A DNA stretch of 64,000 bases from Thermoflexaceae bacterium (GTDB taxonomy: Bacteria; Chloroflexota; Dehalococcoidia; Tepidiformales; Tepidiformaceae), in assembly GCA_015075555.1 (NCBI GenBank), contig JABTUD010000001.1, positions 248,001 through 312,000 of the forward strand, read 5' to 3'. This document shows positions 16,026 through 23,898 of this stretch, piece after piece. A model generated the notes under the pieces. That model was not told where the DNA came from. It worked only from the letters and a program-made list of their open reading frames with translations, and did no database searches. The stretch's first letter is position 1. Each line of letters begins with the position of its first letter. Position numbers and translations under genes: made by a program.

Positions 16026-17562
16026 AATCTCCCCGATGGTGCTGACCGTCATCGCGGTGTACTTCGTGACTTCGACGTACCTGCTGGCGGCGGCTGCCAT
16101 CACCGCGCGGGCGCCAAAGCCCAATGAGCACAGCCGCCGGCTGTTCTACGTGCTGGTGGTGCCCGCGCTCAACGAGGAGCTGGTGATCGGCAACACTGTC
16201 CGCCACCTGCTCACGTTGAAGGGAGACAACTACCTGGTACTCATCATTGACGATGGGTCCAATGACCGGACGGGCGACGTCGTCAGGTCCTTCCCCCCGG
16301 GGAAGGTGCGGCTGCTCACCCGCCGGGCGCCTTTCGCGCGCCAGGGCAAGGGCGAGGCCCTGAACCACGCCTACCGGACGGTGCTTACCTCCGAGCTGCC
16401 AGAGATCTACGGCGCGGACAACATCGTCTTCTCGGTGATGGACGCAGACGGGCAGGTGCCGGGCGACATGCTCGACAGGGTGGCGCCCTACTTCGCGGAC
16501 CCGCACACCGCGGCGGTCCAGGTGGGCGTGCGCATGCTTAACGCGAAGGTGAATGTCTTCACCCGCTGGCAGCAGTACGAATTCGTGACCTTCAACTGGC
16601 TCTTCTCCAGGGCGCGCGAAAGCCTTGGCAGCGTGAGCCTTGGCGGCAACGGCCAGTTCGTGCGCATGTCGGCCCTCGCCTCGCTTCGCGAAGGCCCGTG
16701 GACGGACTGCCTGACCGAAGACCTGGACATCGGCCTGCGGCTGATGCTCCTTGGCTGGCGGAATCGCTACTGCCACGAGACGCAGGTTTACCAGCAGGCA
16801 GTGCCGAGTCCGAAGAGGCTCGTGCGCCAACGCTCACGCTGGTACCAGGGGCACCTGACCTGCTGGAAGCTCATCCCCCGCATCCTGGTTTCGGACTGGC
16901 CGGCGCACCGCAAGGCTGATGTCCTGAACTACCTCATCGCGCCGGGGCTGGTGTTGCCCATGGGGGTCTTCTCCCTGGTCGTGATCGTTCTCTCGCTGGT
17001 CCCGGGGGCGTCGCCCCTGAACGGCAGAGGGGGTCCGGCAACGGCCTCGACAATCCTGACCTGGTACGTGCTGAGCATGGGCGCCGCGCCGCTATTCGCG
17101 ATTGCCCTGTGGCGGGCGAAGGAATCCGGGCTGGTGGCCTCGATCTTCTGGGCGCACCTGTTCCTGCTTGGCAGCTACATCTGGCTTGTAGCCGGGGTCC
17201 TGGCGGTGAAGCGGATGATTACTGGCCGCGCAGGCTGGATAAAGACCGCCCGCACGGCGATCGGCGACATGCCGATCGCGCCCGCTGGCGCAGGCACGGC
17301 AGCGGAAAGCAAGTACGTCGCCTGGACGTCCACGAATGATGTCCCGGAACAGACGGGAACCCTGCTGGGGATCCGCGCAGCGAACTTCCTGCCGCGGACC
17401 GGCGCCGACTATGCCTCTGACGATTACGCGGCACCTCCGCGTGGAGAGGCCAGCATGCCAGCAGCCCTGCTGCTTGCCCGGGGAGAGGCCAGGCTTGCCC
17501 GCCTCGACCGGCTGGTTGCCGCGAGCAGCCAGCACACCAGCCGTCCATTGGCCGAGGTCTGA
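16015..17562 (+). CDS. Processive family 2 glycosyltransferase, BcsA/hyaluronan-synthase-like
   Basis: A 515-residue membrane synthase predicted to polymerise and export a polysaccharide. The GT2 motifs are in order: VPALNEE, IDDGSNDRTGDVV, MDADGQVPG (DxD-type metal site), TEDLDIGLRLMLLGW (catalytic ED), and QRSRWYQG, the QxxRW motif of processive synthases. One N-terminal helix and three C-terminal helices (NYLIAPGLVLPMG..., ASTILTWYVLSMG..., SIFWAHLFLLGSYIWL) would form the channel. A 100-residue cytosolic tail with no known domain follows; no PilZ domain is present. The GTG at 16015 has GGAGGAAG just upstream and overlaps the 51-residue membrane gene by 11 nt. Confidence 0.9.
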   Translation: MGIEISPMVLTVIAVYFVTSTYLLAAAAITARAPKPNEHSRRLFYVLVVPALNEELVIGNTVRHLLTLKGDNYLVLIIDDGSNDRTGDVVRSFPPGKVRLLTRRAPFARQGKGEALNHAYRTVLTSELPEIYGADNIVFSVMDADGQVPGDMLDRVAPYFADPHTAAVQVGVRMLNAKVNVFTRWQQYEFVTFNWLFSRARESLGSVSLGGNGQFVRMSALASLREGPWTDCLTEDLDIGLRLMLLGWRNRYCHETQVYQQAVPSPKRLVRQRSRWYQGHLTCWKLIPRILVSDWPAHRKADVLNYLIAPGLVLPMGVFSLVVIVLSLVPGASPLNGRGGPATASTILTWYVLSMGAAPLFAIALWRAKESGLVASIFWAHLFLLGSYIWLVAGVLAVKRMITGRAGWIKTARTAIGDMPIAPAGAGTAAESKYVAWTSTNDVPEQTGTLLGIRAANFLPRTGADYASDDYAAPPRGEASMPAALLLARGEARLARLDRLVAASSQHTSRPLAEV

Positions 17563-17646
17563 AGCGGACCCGGACAAGCACACTGGCCTTGCCGCGAAGC
17601 CGCGGACCCAGGGGCCGCCACGAGAAACGAGAGGGGAACCGCAGCG

Positions 17647-19476
17647 ATGAGCGATTCGAGCGTTCAGCAGCACACCCAGGGGGGAGCAAAGCCCTACTGC
17701 CATGCGCCCCAGACCATGCCGGCGTCGGTAATGCCGTCGACGCGGCCGTTCTCGCGGCGCGATATGCTCCGCGGCGCCGCGGCCCTGGCCGGCGGCGTGG
17801 GGATGGCCGCAGCCAGCTCGGGCGTCTTCCGGGTACCGGGCCCATTTGGCAAGAGCGCCCCCACGGCCCGCGCAGCGACCGGGCAGTGCCTTGTGCTCTA
17901 TGACGGCGACGGCCAGTGGGGGTGGATCGGAAACGTCCACTCTTCGCTCCTGGTGAACCTGCTGGGGCGGTTCCTTCCCGCGGGCAGCCGGAGCAACACC
18001 ACCGTGCGCAAGCCGGTCTCGCAGTACCGGGCCGGCGATACCGAGAAGTACGCCGCAACGTTCTACCTGGGCAGCGTCTACGACTCCGCCCTCCCGGCGG
18101 CCTTCAAGACCGACGTGATGAAGACCACACGGCCCGTGGTCTGGTTCAAGTACAACATCCACCAGCTTGCGTGGACGGCCCCGGACGCCTTCCGCGAGCG
18201 TTTTGGCATGGCGCTCTACGGAAACGTTTCGTGGCCCACGTACTCGAACGTGCGCTACAAGGGCCAGGCGATTCGGCGCAGCCCGCTCGACCCCGAGGTC
18301 TCGTGGATGGACCCGGTTGACCCGGCGAAGGCCCAGGCAGTGGCAATGATCGAGGACACCTCGGGCAGTGGCTGGCCGATCCCTTACATCACGCGCAGCG
18401 GCAACTTCTGGTACGTGGGCGACATCCCCTTCAGCTACATCTCCGAAGAGGACCGCTACATGGTCTTCGCCGACCTGCTCTTCGACATCCTTGGCGTTGC
18501 TCATCCCGAAAGCCGGCGCGCCCTGGTGCGCATCGAAGATGTCGACCCTACTGCCGACCCCGCGGACTTGCGGCGCGTTGCCGACCTGCTCTCGGCCGAG
18601 GGCGTGCCGTTCTCGGTTGGTGTGATACCCATGTTCCGTGACCCCTGGGGGACCTACAGCGGAGGCGCCCCCGTCAGCCTGAACATGAGCGAATCGAAGG
18701 AAGTGGTGGCCGCGCTCAAGTACATGCAGAGCAAGGGCGGCGAGCTCATCATGCATGGCACGACGCACCAGTTCGACTCGGTTGCCAACCCCTACAACGC
18801 TGTGAGCGGCGATGATTTCGAGTTCTTCCGCGCGACGGAGAACGCGGACCACACCCTCACCTTCGTTGGCCCGGTACCCGGCGACTCGTCGTCGTGGTGC
18901 AACGGCGTTGTTTCCCGCGGACAGCGGGAGCTGGCGAAATCCGGGCTTTCGGTGATTGGCTTCGAGGCCCCCCATTACGCCGCTTCGGCCGTTGACTACC
19001 GCGTCTTCGCACAGAAGTTCGACCTCACCTACCACCGGGCTCTCTATTTCGAGAGCCAGCCGGTGACATCGCGCACCGGGAGCGGCGGATCACCCGGCAC
19101 GACCTCCAAGGTGAAGACGGCGACCGACAGCTTCCGGGCCACGGCAACCGCCAGCTCGGAGACGCCGGCACCCCTGAACTTCGGCGGGCAGTTCTTCCCC
19201 TACGTGGTGACAAGGGACATCTACGGGCAGAAGATCCTGCCCGAGAACCTGGGCAACATCGAGCCCGAGCGCTGGCCCGACCCGGTGGCGGGTCCATACC
19301 CAACCCGGTTCCCGGCCGACATCATCAGGGCCGCGCAGATGAACCTGGTGGTGCGCGATGCCTGGGCGAGCTTCTTTTTCCACCCGTTCCTGCCGATTCA
19401 ATACCTGGCAGACACAATCTCAGGCATCAAGGGCGCCGGCTACACGTTCGTGAAGCCGTCGGCGGTCTCCGTTTAG
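17647..19476 (+). CDS. Tat-exported DUF2334 polysaccharide-deacetylase-like protein
   Basis: A 609-residue exported protein. The N-terminus has a twin-arginine signal (FSRRDMLRGAAALAGGVGMAAASSG). After an N-terminal domain, the DUF2334 / carbohydrate-esterase-4-like part starts at VRIEDVDPTADPADLRRVADLL, followed by FSVGVIPMF, GGELIMHGTTHQFDS (metal-binding HGxxHQ, typical of DUF2334) and GFEAPHYAAS. Such enzymes remove acetyl groups from surface polysaccharides, so it probably modifies the polymer made by the upstream synthase, from which it is separated by 84 nt. Activity on a given sugar is not shown by the sequence. Confidence 0.85.
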   Translation: MSDSSVQQHTQGGAKPYCHAPQTMPASVMPSTRPFSRRDMLRGAAALAGGVGMAAASSGVFRVPGPFGKSAPTARAATGQCLVLYDGDGQWGWIGNVHSSLLVNLLGRFLPAGSRSNTTVRKPVSQYRAGDTEKYAATFYLGSVYDSALPAAFKTDVMKTTRPVVWFKYNIHQLAWTAPDAFRERFGMALYGNVSWPTYSNVRYKGQAIRRSPLDPEVSWMDPVDPAKAQAVAMIEDTSGSGWPIPYITRSGNFWYVGDIPFSYISEEDRYMVFADLLFDILGVAHPESRRALVRIEDVDPTADPADLRRVADLLSAEGVPFSVGVIPMFRDPWGTYSGGAPVSLNMSESKEVVAALKYMQSKGGELIMHGTTHQFDSVANPYNAVSGDDFEFFRATENADHTLTFVGPVPGDSSSWCNGVVSRGQRELAKSGLSVIGFEAPHYAASAVDYRVFAQKFDLTYHRALYFESQPVTSRTGSGGSPGTTSKVKTATDSFRATATASSETPAPLNFGGQFFPYVVTRDIYGQKILPENLGNIEPERWPDPVAGPYPTRFPADIIRAAQMNLVVRDAWASFFFHPFLPIQYLADTISGIKGAGYTFVKPSAVSV

Positions 19477-19512
19477 CCTGGAGACCGGGGAAGGCAGGTT
19501 AGGAAACCCGGC

Positions 19513-20286
19513 ATGCGCTACCCGGCGTACCCCGCAGTAGACCCTCCAGAGCGCCGGCGGCAGTTCTCTCGCCGCTCGCTGCTCCGGCTGGCGCTGGCCG
19601 GGCCGCCGCTGGCGGTGGGTGCGGCACTGACGCTGAAGGGCGGGCTGCTGGTGCTGGACCTGCACGAACGAGAGCGGAACGTGGGCAAGCTCGCTGCTAA
19701 CACCGGACGGGCACTGGAGGCGCACGGGCTCCCGGCGCCTCCGCCGACCGCGGCGATTGCGCCAACCGTCGTGGCAACGGGGGAACCCAACATCGAGAGC
19801 CTCGTAGAGATTCCGCTTCCACCGCCGCCGAACGATGCCGTGGCCGATGGCTCGGTCGGTGGGCGTCAGATCGTTGGCCGGGTGCGAATGGATTCGATCG
19901 AAGTCGATGCGCCGATCGTCATGGTTGGGCTGGTGCGCAAGGGCGACGGCTACGTCTGGCAGACGGCTGACCGTGCCGTTGGCTTTCACGAAAACAGCGC
20001 CAGGCCGGGAGGCACTTCGGGCAACTCGGTCTTCTCGGGCCACATCAGCAGCATCAACGAGGGGGACGTCTTCCGGCGGCTCCCGGAGATAGCGGTGGGC
20101 GACACAATCCGGCTCACCGTGGACAGCACCCACATCTACCGGGTATCCGACAAACTGGTGGTCTCGCCGCAGGACAGCTGGGTGATGAACCAGACGGCGG
20201 CGCCCATCGCCACGTTCATCACGTGTGTCCCGGATGGCGTCTACAGCCACCGCCTCATCGTGGTAGCCGATCTTGTGAAGGGATGA
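19513..20286 (+). CDS. Sortase family transpeptidase
   Basis: A 257-residue membrane-anchored or exported sortase. The basic N-terminus (FSRRSLLRLALAGPPLAVG) is Tat-like. A Pro-rich stalk follows and then the sortase barrel at about 118-255. The catalytic triad is visible: His177 in FSGHISS, Cys238 in FITCVPDG and Arg247 in SHRLIVV. The family cleaves LPxTG-like signals and joins proteins to an amine acceptor on the surface. Subclass D/E is likely from the TxTC-like pattern, but not proven. A candidate substrate with LPATP is encoded 3.6 kb downstream. It ends 7 nt before wecB. Confidence 0.88.
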   Translation: MRYPAYPAVDPPERRRQFSRRSLLRLALAGPPLAVGAALTLKGGLLVLDLHERERNVGKLAANTGRALEAHGLPAPPPTAAIAPTVVATGEPNIESLVEIPLPPPPNDAVADGSVGGRQIVGRVRMDSIEVDAPIVMVGLVRKGDGYVWQTADRAVGFHENSARPGGTSGNSVFSGHISSINEGDVFRRLPEIAVGDTIRLTVDSTHIYRVSDKLVVSPQDSWVMNQTAAPIATFITCVPDGVYSHRLIVVADLVKG

Positions 20287-20293
20287 CAGGGAA

Positions 20294-21409
20294 TTGAGCA
20301 AGCCTCTGCGGGTGATGGTGGTCTTTGGCACGCGGCCGGAGGCCATCAAGATGGCGCCCCTGGTCGCGGAGTTGCGCCGGCGAGGCGAAGCCGTTCGACC
20401 GATTGTCTGCGTGACCGCCCAGCACCGCGACATGCTCGACCAGGTGCTGGGGGTGTTCGGGATCGAACCGGACCACGACCTTGACCTGATGCGGCCGGGC
20501 CAGGCATTGCCCGACGTGACGGCCCGCGTCTTACAGGAAACGACGCGTGTCCTCCAGGAGGAACGGCCCGACGTCGTGCTGGTGCAGGGGGATACGACGA
20601 CTGCCATGGCAACGGCCATGGCTGCCTTCTACGAGCGCATCCCGGTCGGGCATGTGGAGGCGGGGCTGCGAACGGCCAACCGGTACTACCCGTTCCCTGA
20701 GGAGATAAACCGCCGCCTCATCTCCGAAATCGCCTCTCTGCACTTCGCGCCTACCGGGACGGCGCTTGCCGCCCTGCATGCCAGCGGAGTCCCCACAGAA
20801 GAAGCGTTCCTGACCGGCAACACAGTAGTCGATGCCCTGTACCACATCATCGCGGGAGGGAGTGCGCCCGACGTGCGCTTCCCGGGACCCGGACGGCGGC
20901 TGGTGCTGGTAACGGCGCACAGGCGGGAGAACTTCGGCGAGCCGCTGCGCGCCATCTGCAGGGCCGTTCGCAGGCTTTCGGGCACTGTCCCGGGCCTCGA
21001 CATCGTCTATCCCGTTCACCCGAACCCGAATGTTGCGGCGGTGGCGCGTGAAGAGCTGGAAGGCGTCGAAGGTATCCACCTCATTCCGCCACTCGACTAC
21101 CTTGAGTTTGTCCACCTGCTAAACCGCTCCTCCATCGTATTGACCGACTCGGGCGGGGTGCAGGAAGAGGCGCCGGCCCTCGGGAAGCCTGTGCTGGTGC
21201 TGCGAAACGAAACAGAGCGCCCGGAAGGGGTGGCCGCGGGGGTGGCGGAGCTCGTTGGGCCGAACGAAGAGGTGATCCTGCGACGGTCGGTTCACCTCCT
21301 GACGGACCCCGCCGAGTACGCCCGCATGTCGCAGGCGCGAAGCCTCTATGGCGATGGCACCGCATCGCGGCAGATTGCCACGATCATCATGGAGCGGCTG
21401 GGCGCCTGA
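20294..21409 (+). CDS. wecB: UDP-N-acetylglucosamine 2-epimerase (non-hydrolysing)
   Basis: Converts UDP-GlcNAc to UDP-ManNAc for surface polysaccharide synthesis. The 371-residue length is normal. Family motifs are GTRPEAIKMAPLV at the start, VQGDTTTAMA, GHVEAGLRT, the FPEEINR segment with the catalytic acids, TAHRRENFG, YPVHPNPNV, and SGGVQEEAPALGKPVLVLR near the UDP site. The start is TTG at 20294 with AGGGA upstream and lies 7 nt after the sortase stop, so it belongs to the same transcript. It suggests that the polymer of this locus contains ManNAc or a derivative. Confidence 0.93.
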   Translation: MSKPLRVMVVFGTRPEAIKMAPLVAELRRRGEAVRPIVCVTAQHRDMLDQVLGVFGIEPDHDLDLMRPGQALPDVTARVLQETTRVLQEERPDVVLVQGDTTTAMATAMAAFYERIPVGHVEAGLRTANRYYPFPEEINRRLISEIASLHFAPTGTALAALHASGVPTEEAFLTGNTVVDALYHIIAGGSAPDVRFPGPGRRLVLVTAHRRENFGEPLRAICRAVRRLSGTVPGLDIVYPVHPNPNVAAVAREELEGVEGIHLIPPLDYLEFVHLLNRSSIVLTDSGGVQEEAPALGKPVLVLRNETERPEGVAAGVAELVGPNEEVILRRSVHLLTDPAEYARMSQARSLYGDGTASRQIATIIMERLGA

Positions 21410-21439
21410 GCGTGGCGCACACCACAGAGCATCACGAGC

Positions 21440-22570
21440 CTATGGCGGTGGACCTGTCAGTGCCGTGCCGGTGAAGTAGGGGTCGGCGACCGCCTCACGA
21501 TAGGCCTGCAGGGCAGCGGCCGAGGAATCCACGCGCAGGAGCGACTGCACACCATCGGTCTGCCAGTTCTCGTGCCAGTAGCTCACTGCCCGCACACGCG
21601 GGTAGCGGCCGGAGCGCACGGCGGCGAAAGCGTCGCCAATCCACCGTGCCTTGGCAGCGCCCGGCCCTTCGGTGACGCCGAACTCCAGGACAGCGATGGG
21701 CAGAGAGGGGGAAAGGGCCGCCAGTTCCGAATACCCGGCGTCCATCACTTCGGTAAAGGTCTGCCAGTCCTCGTCTGCGTCCTGGGCGCCATAGGCGCTG
21801 ATGCCAAGCCAGTCGATGTAGGAATCGCCCGGGTAGTAGGCAGCCATGGAGTTCCAGGGGGCTTCAGGGGAGGGCTGGGCGTCCGCATGGAACACCCACG
21901 TTATGTTGTTCACGCCCTCGCCCCGGAAAATGTCGATGATGTGGCGGTAGGCAGCCTTGAAGCGGGCAGGCCCGGTGGCCGCGCCACCGTTGTACACGCC
22001 ACTCCACGGGAACCAGTCGCCGTTGACCTCGGTGCCGAATTCAACCATCAGCGGGTAACCGGCTTGCTTTGCGTCGCGCGCCCACTGGCGCAGGCTTGCA
22101 TCGAACTGCCCATCGGCGATTGCGGCCAGTGAGTACACGGGATCAGGTCCATCTTCGTCCCAGGTCGAGCGGGGCATCATGCGTATGAAGGGCACGGCGC
22201 CGGCGTCGTGGGCGGCCTTCACGCTGGCCGCGGGGAAGGCGATCCCATCGAACCAGTTGTTAGAGAAGTAGGCCCACGCGATTGGTTTGCCTACGAGCGC
22301 GGCATAGGCCGAAATGGCGGCGGCCGTCACCCGGTCCTCTTCACCACCAAAGTCGGCGAAGGCCGAGTGGTAGACACCGGCGGGTGGCGGGAGCACGCGC
22401 ACGCCGGGGCTACCCGGGGCATCTTTTGCGGTGAGCGGCGCGTAAACCCTGTAGGGAAGTTCGTCGCCTGAGGCAAAGCCTGCAAGCCCGGCTCCCAGGG
22501 CGGCTGCCGCGGCAGCGGCAAGCGCGACCGCTGCTGCGAGCGCAAACCTGCCGCGGCCTGTCCGTGCCAT
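21440..22570 (-). CDS. Secreted GH26-like glycoside hydrolase
   Basis: A 376-residue exported protein: the N-terminus is basic then a long Ala-rich hydrophobic run. The catalytic part is a beta/alpha barrel resembling GH26 beta-mannanases: PIAWAYFSNNWFDGIAFP, VPFIRMMPRS, MVEFGTEVNGDWFPW (candidate acid/base glutamate), YIDWLGISAYGA, and PIAVLEFGVTEG (candidate nucleophile glutamate), followed by VRAVSYWHENW. It may trim or release the local polysaccharide. The start ATG 22570 has GAGGGGG just before it; ATG 22582 is an alternative. The ribosome site lies inside a 10-bp hairpin. It follows the lectin-like gene on the same strand. Confidence 0.8.
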   Translation of the reverse strand: MARTGRGRFALAAAVALAAAAAAALGAGLAGFASGDELPYRVYAPLTAKDAPGSPGVRVLPPPAGVYHSAFADFGGEEDRVTAAAISAYAALVGKPIAWAYFSNNWFDGIAFPAASVKAAHDAGAVPFIRMMPRSTWDEDGPDPVYSLAAIADGQFDASLRQWARDAKQAGYPLMVEFGTEVNGDWFPWSGVYNGGAATGPARFKAAYRHIIDIFRGEGVNNITWVFHADAQPSPEAPWNSMAAYYPGDSYIDWLGISAYGAQDADEDWQTFTEVMDAGYSELAALSPSLPIAVLEFGVTEGPGAAKARWIGDAFAAVRSGRYPRVRAVSYWHENWQTDGVQSLLRVDSSAAALQAYREAVADPYFTGTALTGPPP

Positions 22571-22572
22571 GA

Positions 22573-22605
22573 GCCCCCTCATTGCCTCACCGGCGATGAG
22601 GGGGC
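22573..22605 (-). promoter_or_regulatory. Hairpin enclosing the ribosome site of the GH26-like gene
   Basis: GCCCCCTCAT (minus strand 22605-22596) pairs perfectly with ATGAGGGGGC (22582-22573), a 10-bp stem with a 13-nt loop. The 3' arm contains the GAGGGGG ribosome site just before ATG 22570. It could hold back translation or serve as an intercistronic RNA-processing or attenuation signal; there is no U-run to make it a simple terminator. Confidence 0.5.
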
Positions 22606-22627
22606 CTCAGCCAGGAGTGAGCCGTGA

Positions 22628-23581
22628 TCAGGGCTGGCGGGCGCTGAAGTTGTTGAAGTGTACGTCTGCATCCTCGGTGTAGAGCGCCACGGCCCCGCCG
22701 GTGTACGGCCTCTCGTTGTCGGTGAAGGTGGTAACGAGCGCCCCATCGATCCAGATGGTAAACGTAGCTCCGACTTGTTTCACGCGTACCGTGTGCCACT
22801 GTCCGATGGCGAAGGAGGGGTTCGACAGGGTGACGAGGAACCGCTGCGCGCCGGGATAGGCGGGGTCTTCCTTGCCCACTTCGATTCCGTTCGGCTTGAG
22901 GGCCACATAGTAGAAGTGGGTATCGTCGATGAAGTGCCAGAGCACCCAGCCAGACTCCCAGGCGTTGGGGGTGGGGGTTCGCAGCTGCGTGACGGTCTTC
23001 ACCTGGACGGAGAAGTCGACGTCGCCGAAGCGCATGGTGGACTGGACAAGGGCGGCGTGCGTTGCGCCCGGCGTGGTCGCGGCCTTCGGCGAAAGGGAAA
23101 GCACCCGGTCGCCATCGGTTTCGACCGCGACAGCGCCATAGCCGTTGAAGCGCGAATACCAGGCGCCGTGGGTGGTCCCGTCGGCCCAGGGGACACCCAG
23201 GGGCAGGCCCTCGAAGTCGTCGGCGAAACCCGGGGCCGGGACAAGCCCGATGGTTGGGACGGCGGCAGGGGTCGAAGCAGGCGGCGGGGTGGGGGCCGCC
23301 GGAGTGGCCGGGGGCACGGTCGCCTCAGGTTCCGTTGTAGGAGGGACCATGGTCTCAACAGGAGCAGGAGGCGCCGCTGGCGTGGAAGCAGCGGGAGTGG
23401 CCGTTGGCAGGGACACGGGCGTGCGCTGCCCGCGGGCCCGGCGAATAGCGGCAGCCGCTTCCGGGTTGCGTCGCGCCTCAGCCGATGATGCCGGCCAGAC
23501 GAGCACAGCAGTAAGTGCAGCCGCGAATACGGCGAAAACCGCCAATGTTGCGACCAGTGTGAAACGGCGACTCTTATACAT
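22628..23581 (-). CDS. Exported concanavalin/LamG-like domain protein
   Basis: A 317-residue protein. An N-terminal signal or anchor (RRFTLVATLAVFAVFAAALTAVLVW) is followed by a Pro/Thr/Ala-rich linker of about 80 residues. A beta-sandwich domain of about 200 residues comes last (FADDFEGLPLGVPW, WESGWVLWHFIDDTHFYYVALKPNG, GQWHTVRVKQVGATFTIWIDG, ERPYTGGAVALYTEDADVHFNNF). This is the pattern of carbohydrate-binding or family-16-like domains, without visible catalytic acids. It probably binds surface glycans. The ATG at 23581 has GGGGAGA upstream. It is transcribed with the GH26-like gene and away from the SdrD-type gene. Confidence 0.75.
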   Translation of the reverse strand: MYKSRRFTLVATLAVFAVFAAALTAVLVWPASSAEARRNPEAAAAIRRARGQRTPVSLPTATPAASTPAAPPAPVETMVPPTTEPEATVPPATPAAPTPPPASTPAAVPTIGLVPAPGFADDFEGLPLGVPWADGTTHGAWYSRFNGYGAVAVETDGDRVLSLSPKAATTPGATHAALVQSTMRFGDVDFSVQVKTVTQLRTPTPNAWESGWVLWHFIDDTHFYYVALKPNGIEVGKEDPAYPGAQRFLVTLSNPSFAIGQWHTVRVKQVGATFTIWIDGALVTTFTDNERPYTGGAVALYTEDADVHFNNFSARQP

Positions 23582-23757
23582 GTCTCTCCCCGCCTGTGAG
23601 TCCCCGCCTGTGTTGCGAGTCCCTTTGGGAAGTTCGACCCGGCGGGGGAGCATGGCAGGTTCGAACCGGTGGACATGGAGCAACGAAGCGGAGAACGGGG
23701 GAGTTGCGGTTACAGCACCAGAGGCCCGCAACGGCGGTCATCGGAGCCTGCTGGCGC

Positions 23758-23786
23758 TTGACCGTACGCCTGCCGCACCGGATAAC
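23758..23786 (+). promoter_or_regulatory. Candidate promoter of the SdrD-type surface protein
   Basis: TTGACC and GATAAC are separated by exactly 17 nt, a good sigma-70-type pair. Transcription would start near 23793, giving a leader of about 105 nt. This is the only signal I can support in the 317-base gap between the divergent lectin-like and SdrD-type genes, apart from the hairpin at the ribosome site. Confidence 0.5.
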
Positions 23787-23874
23787 TCAGCGGTGAACGG
23801 AGCAGAGTCGCCGGTCGAGCGGTGGCGCTGTTCGTGCAGTTTCTAACTGGCAATTCCCGGCGGGGTGCATGGCA

Positions 23875-23893
23875 AAGTCCGAAAGGAGGACTT
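23875..23893 (+). promoter_or_regulatory. Hairpin masking the ribosome site of the SdrD-type gene
   Basis: AAGTCC (23875-23880) pairs with GGACTT (23888-23893) around a GAAAGGA loop. The ribosome site AGGAGG (23884-23889) lies partly in the loop and partly in the stem. If the GTG at 23899 is the start, this small hairpin could tune translation. It is short, so chance is possible. Confidence 0.35.
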
Positions 23894-23898
23894 GTCTC

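Noticed and set aside
17092-19035. Minus-strand open frame of 647 codons opposite the DUF2334 gene
   Set aside because: Shadow frame; the plus strand has a Tat signal and DUF2334 motifs.
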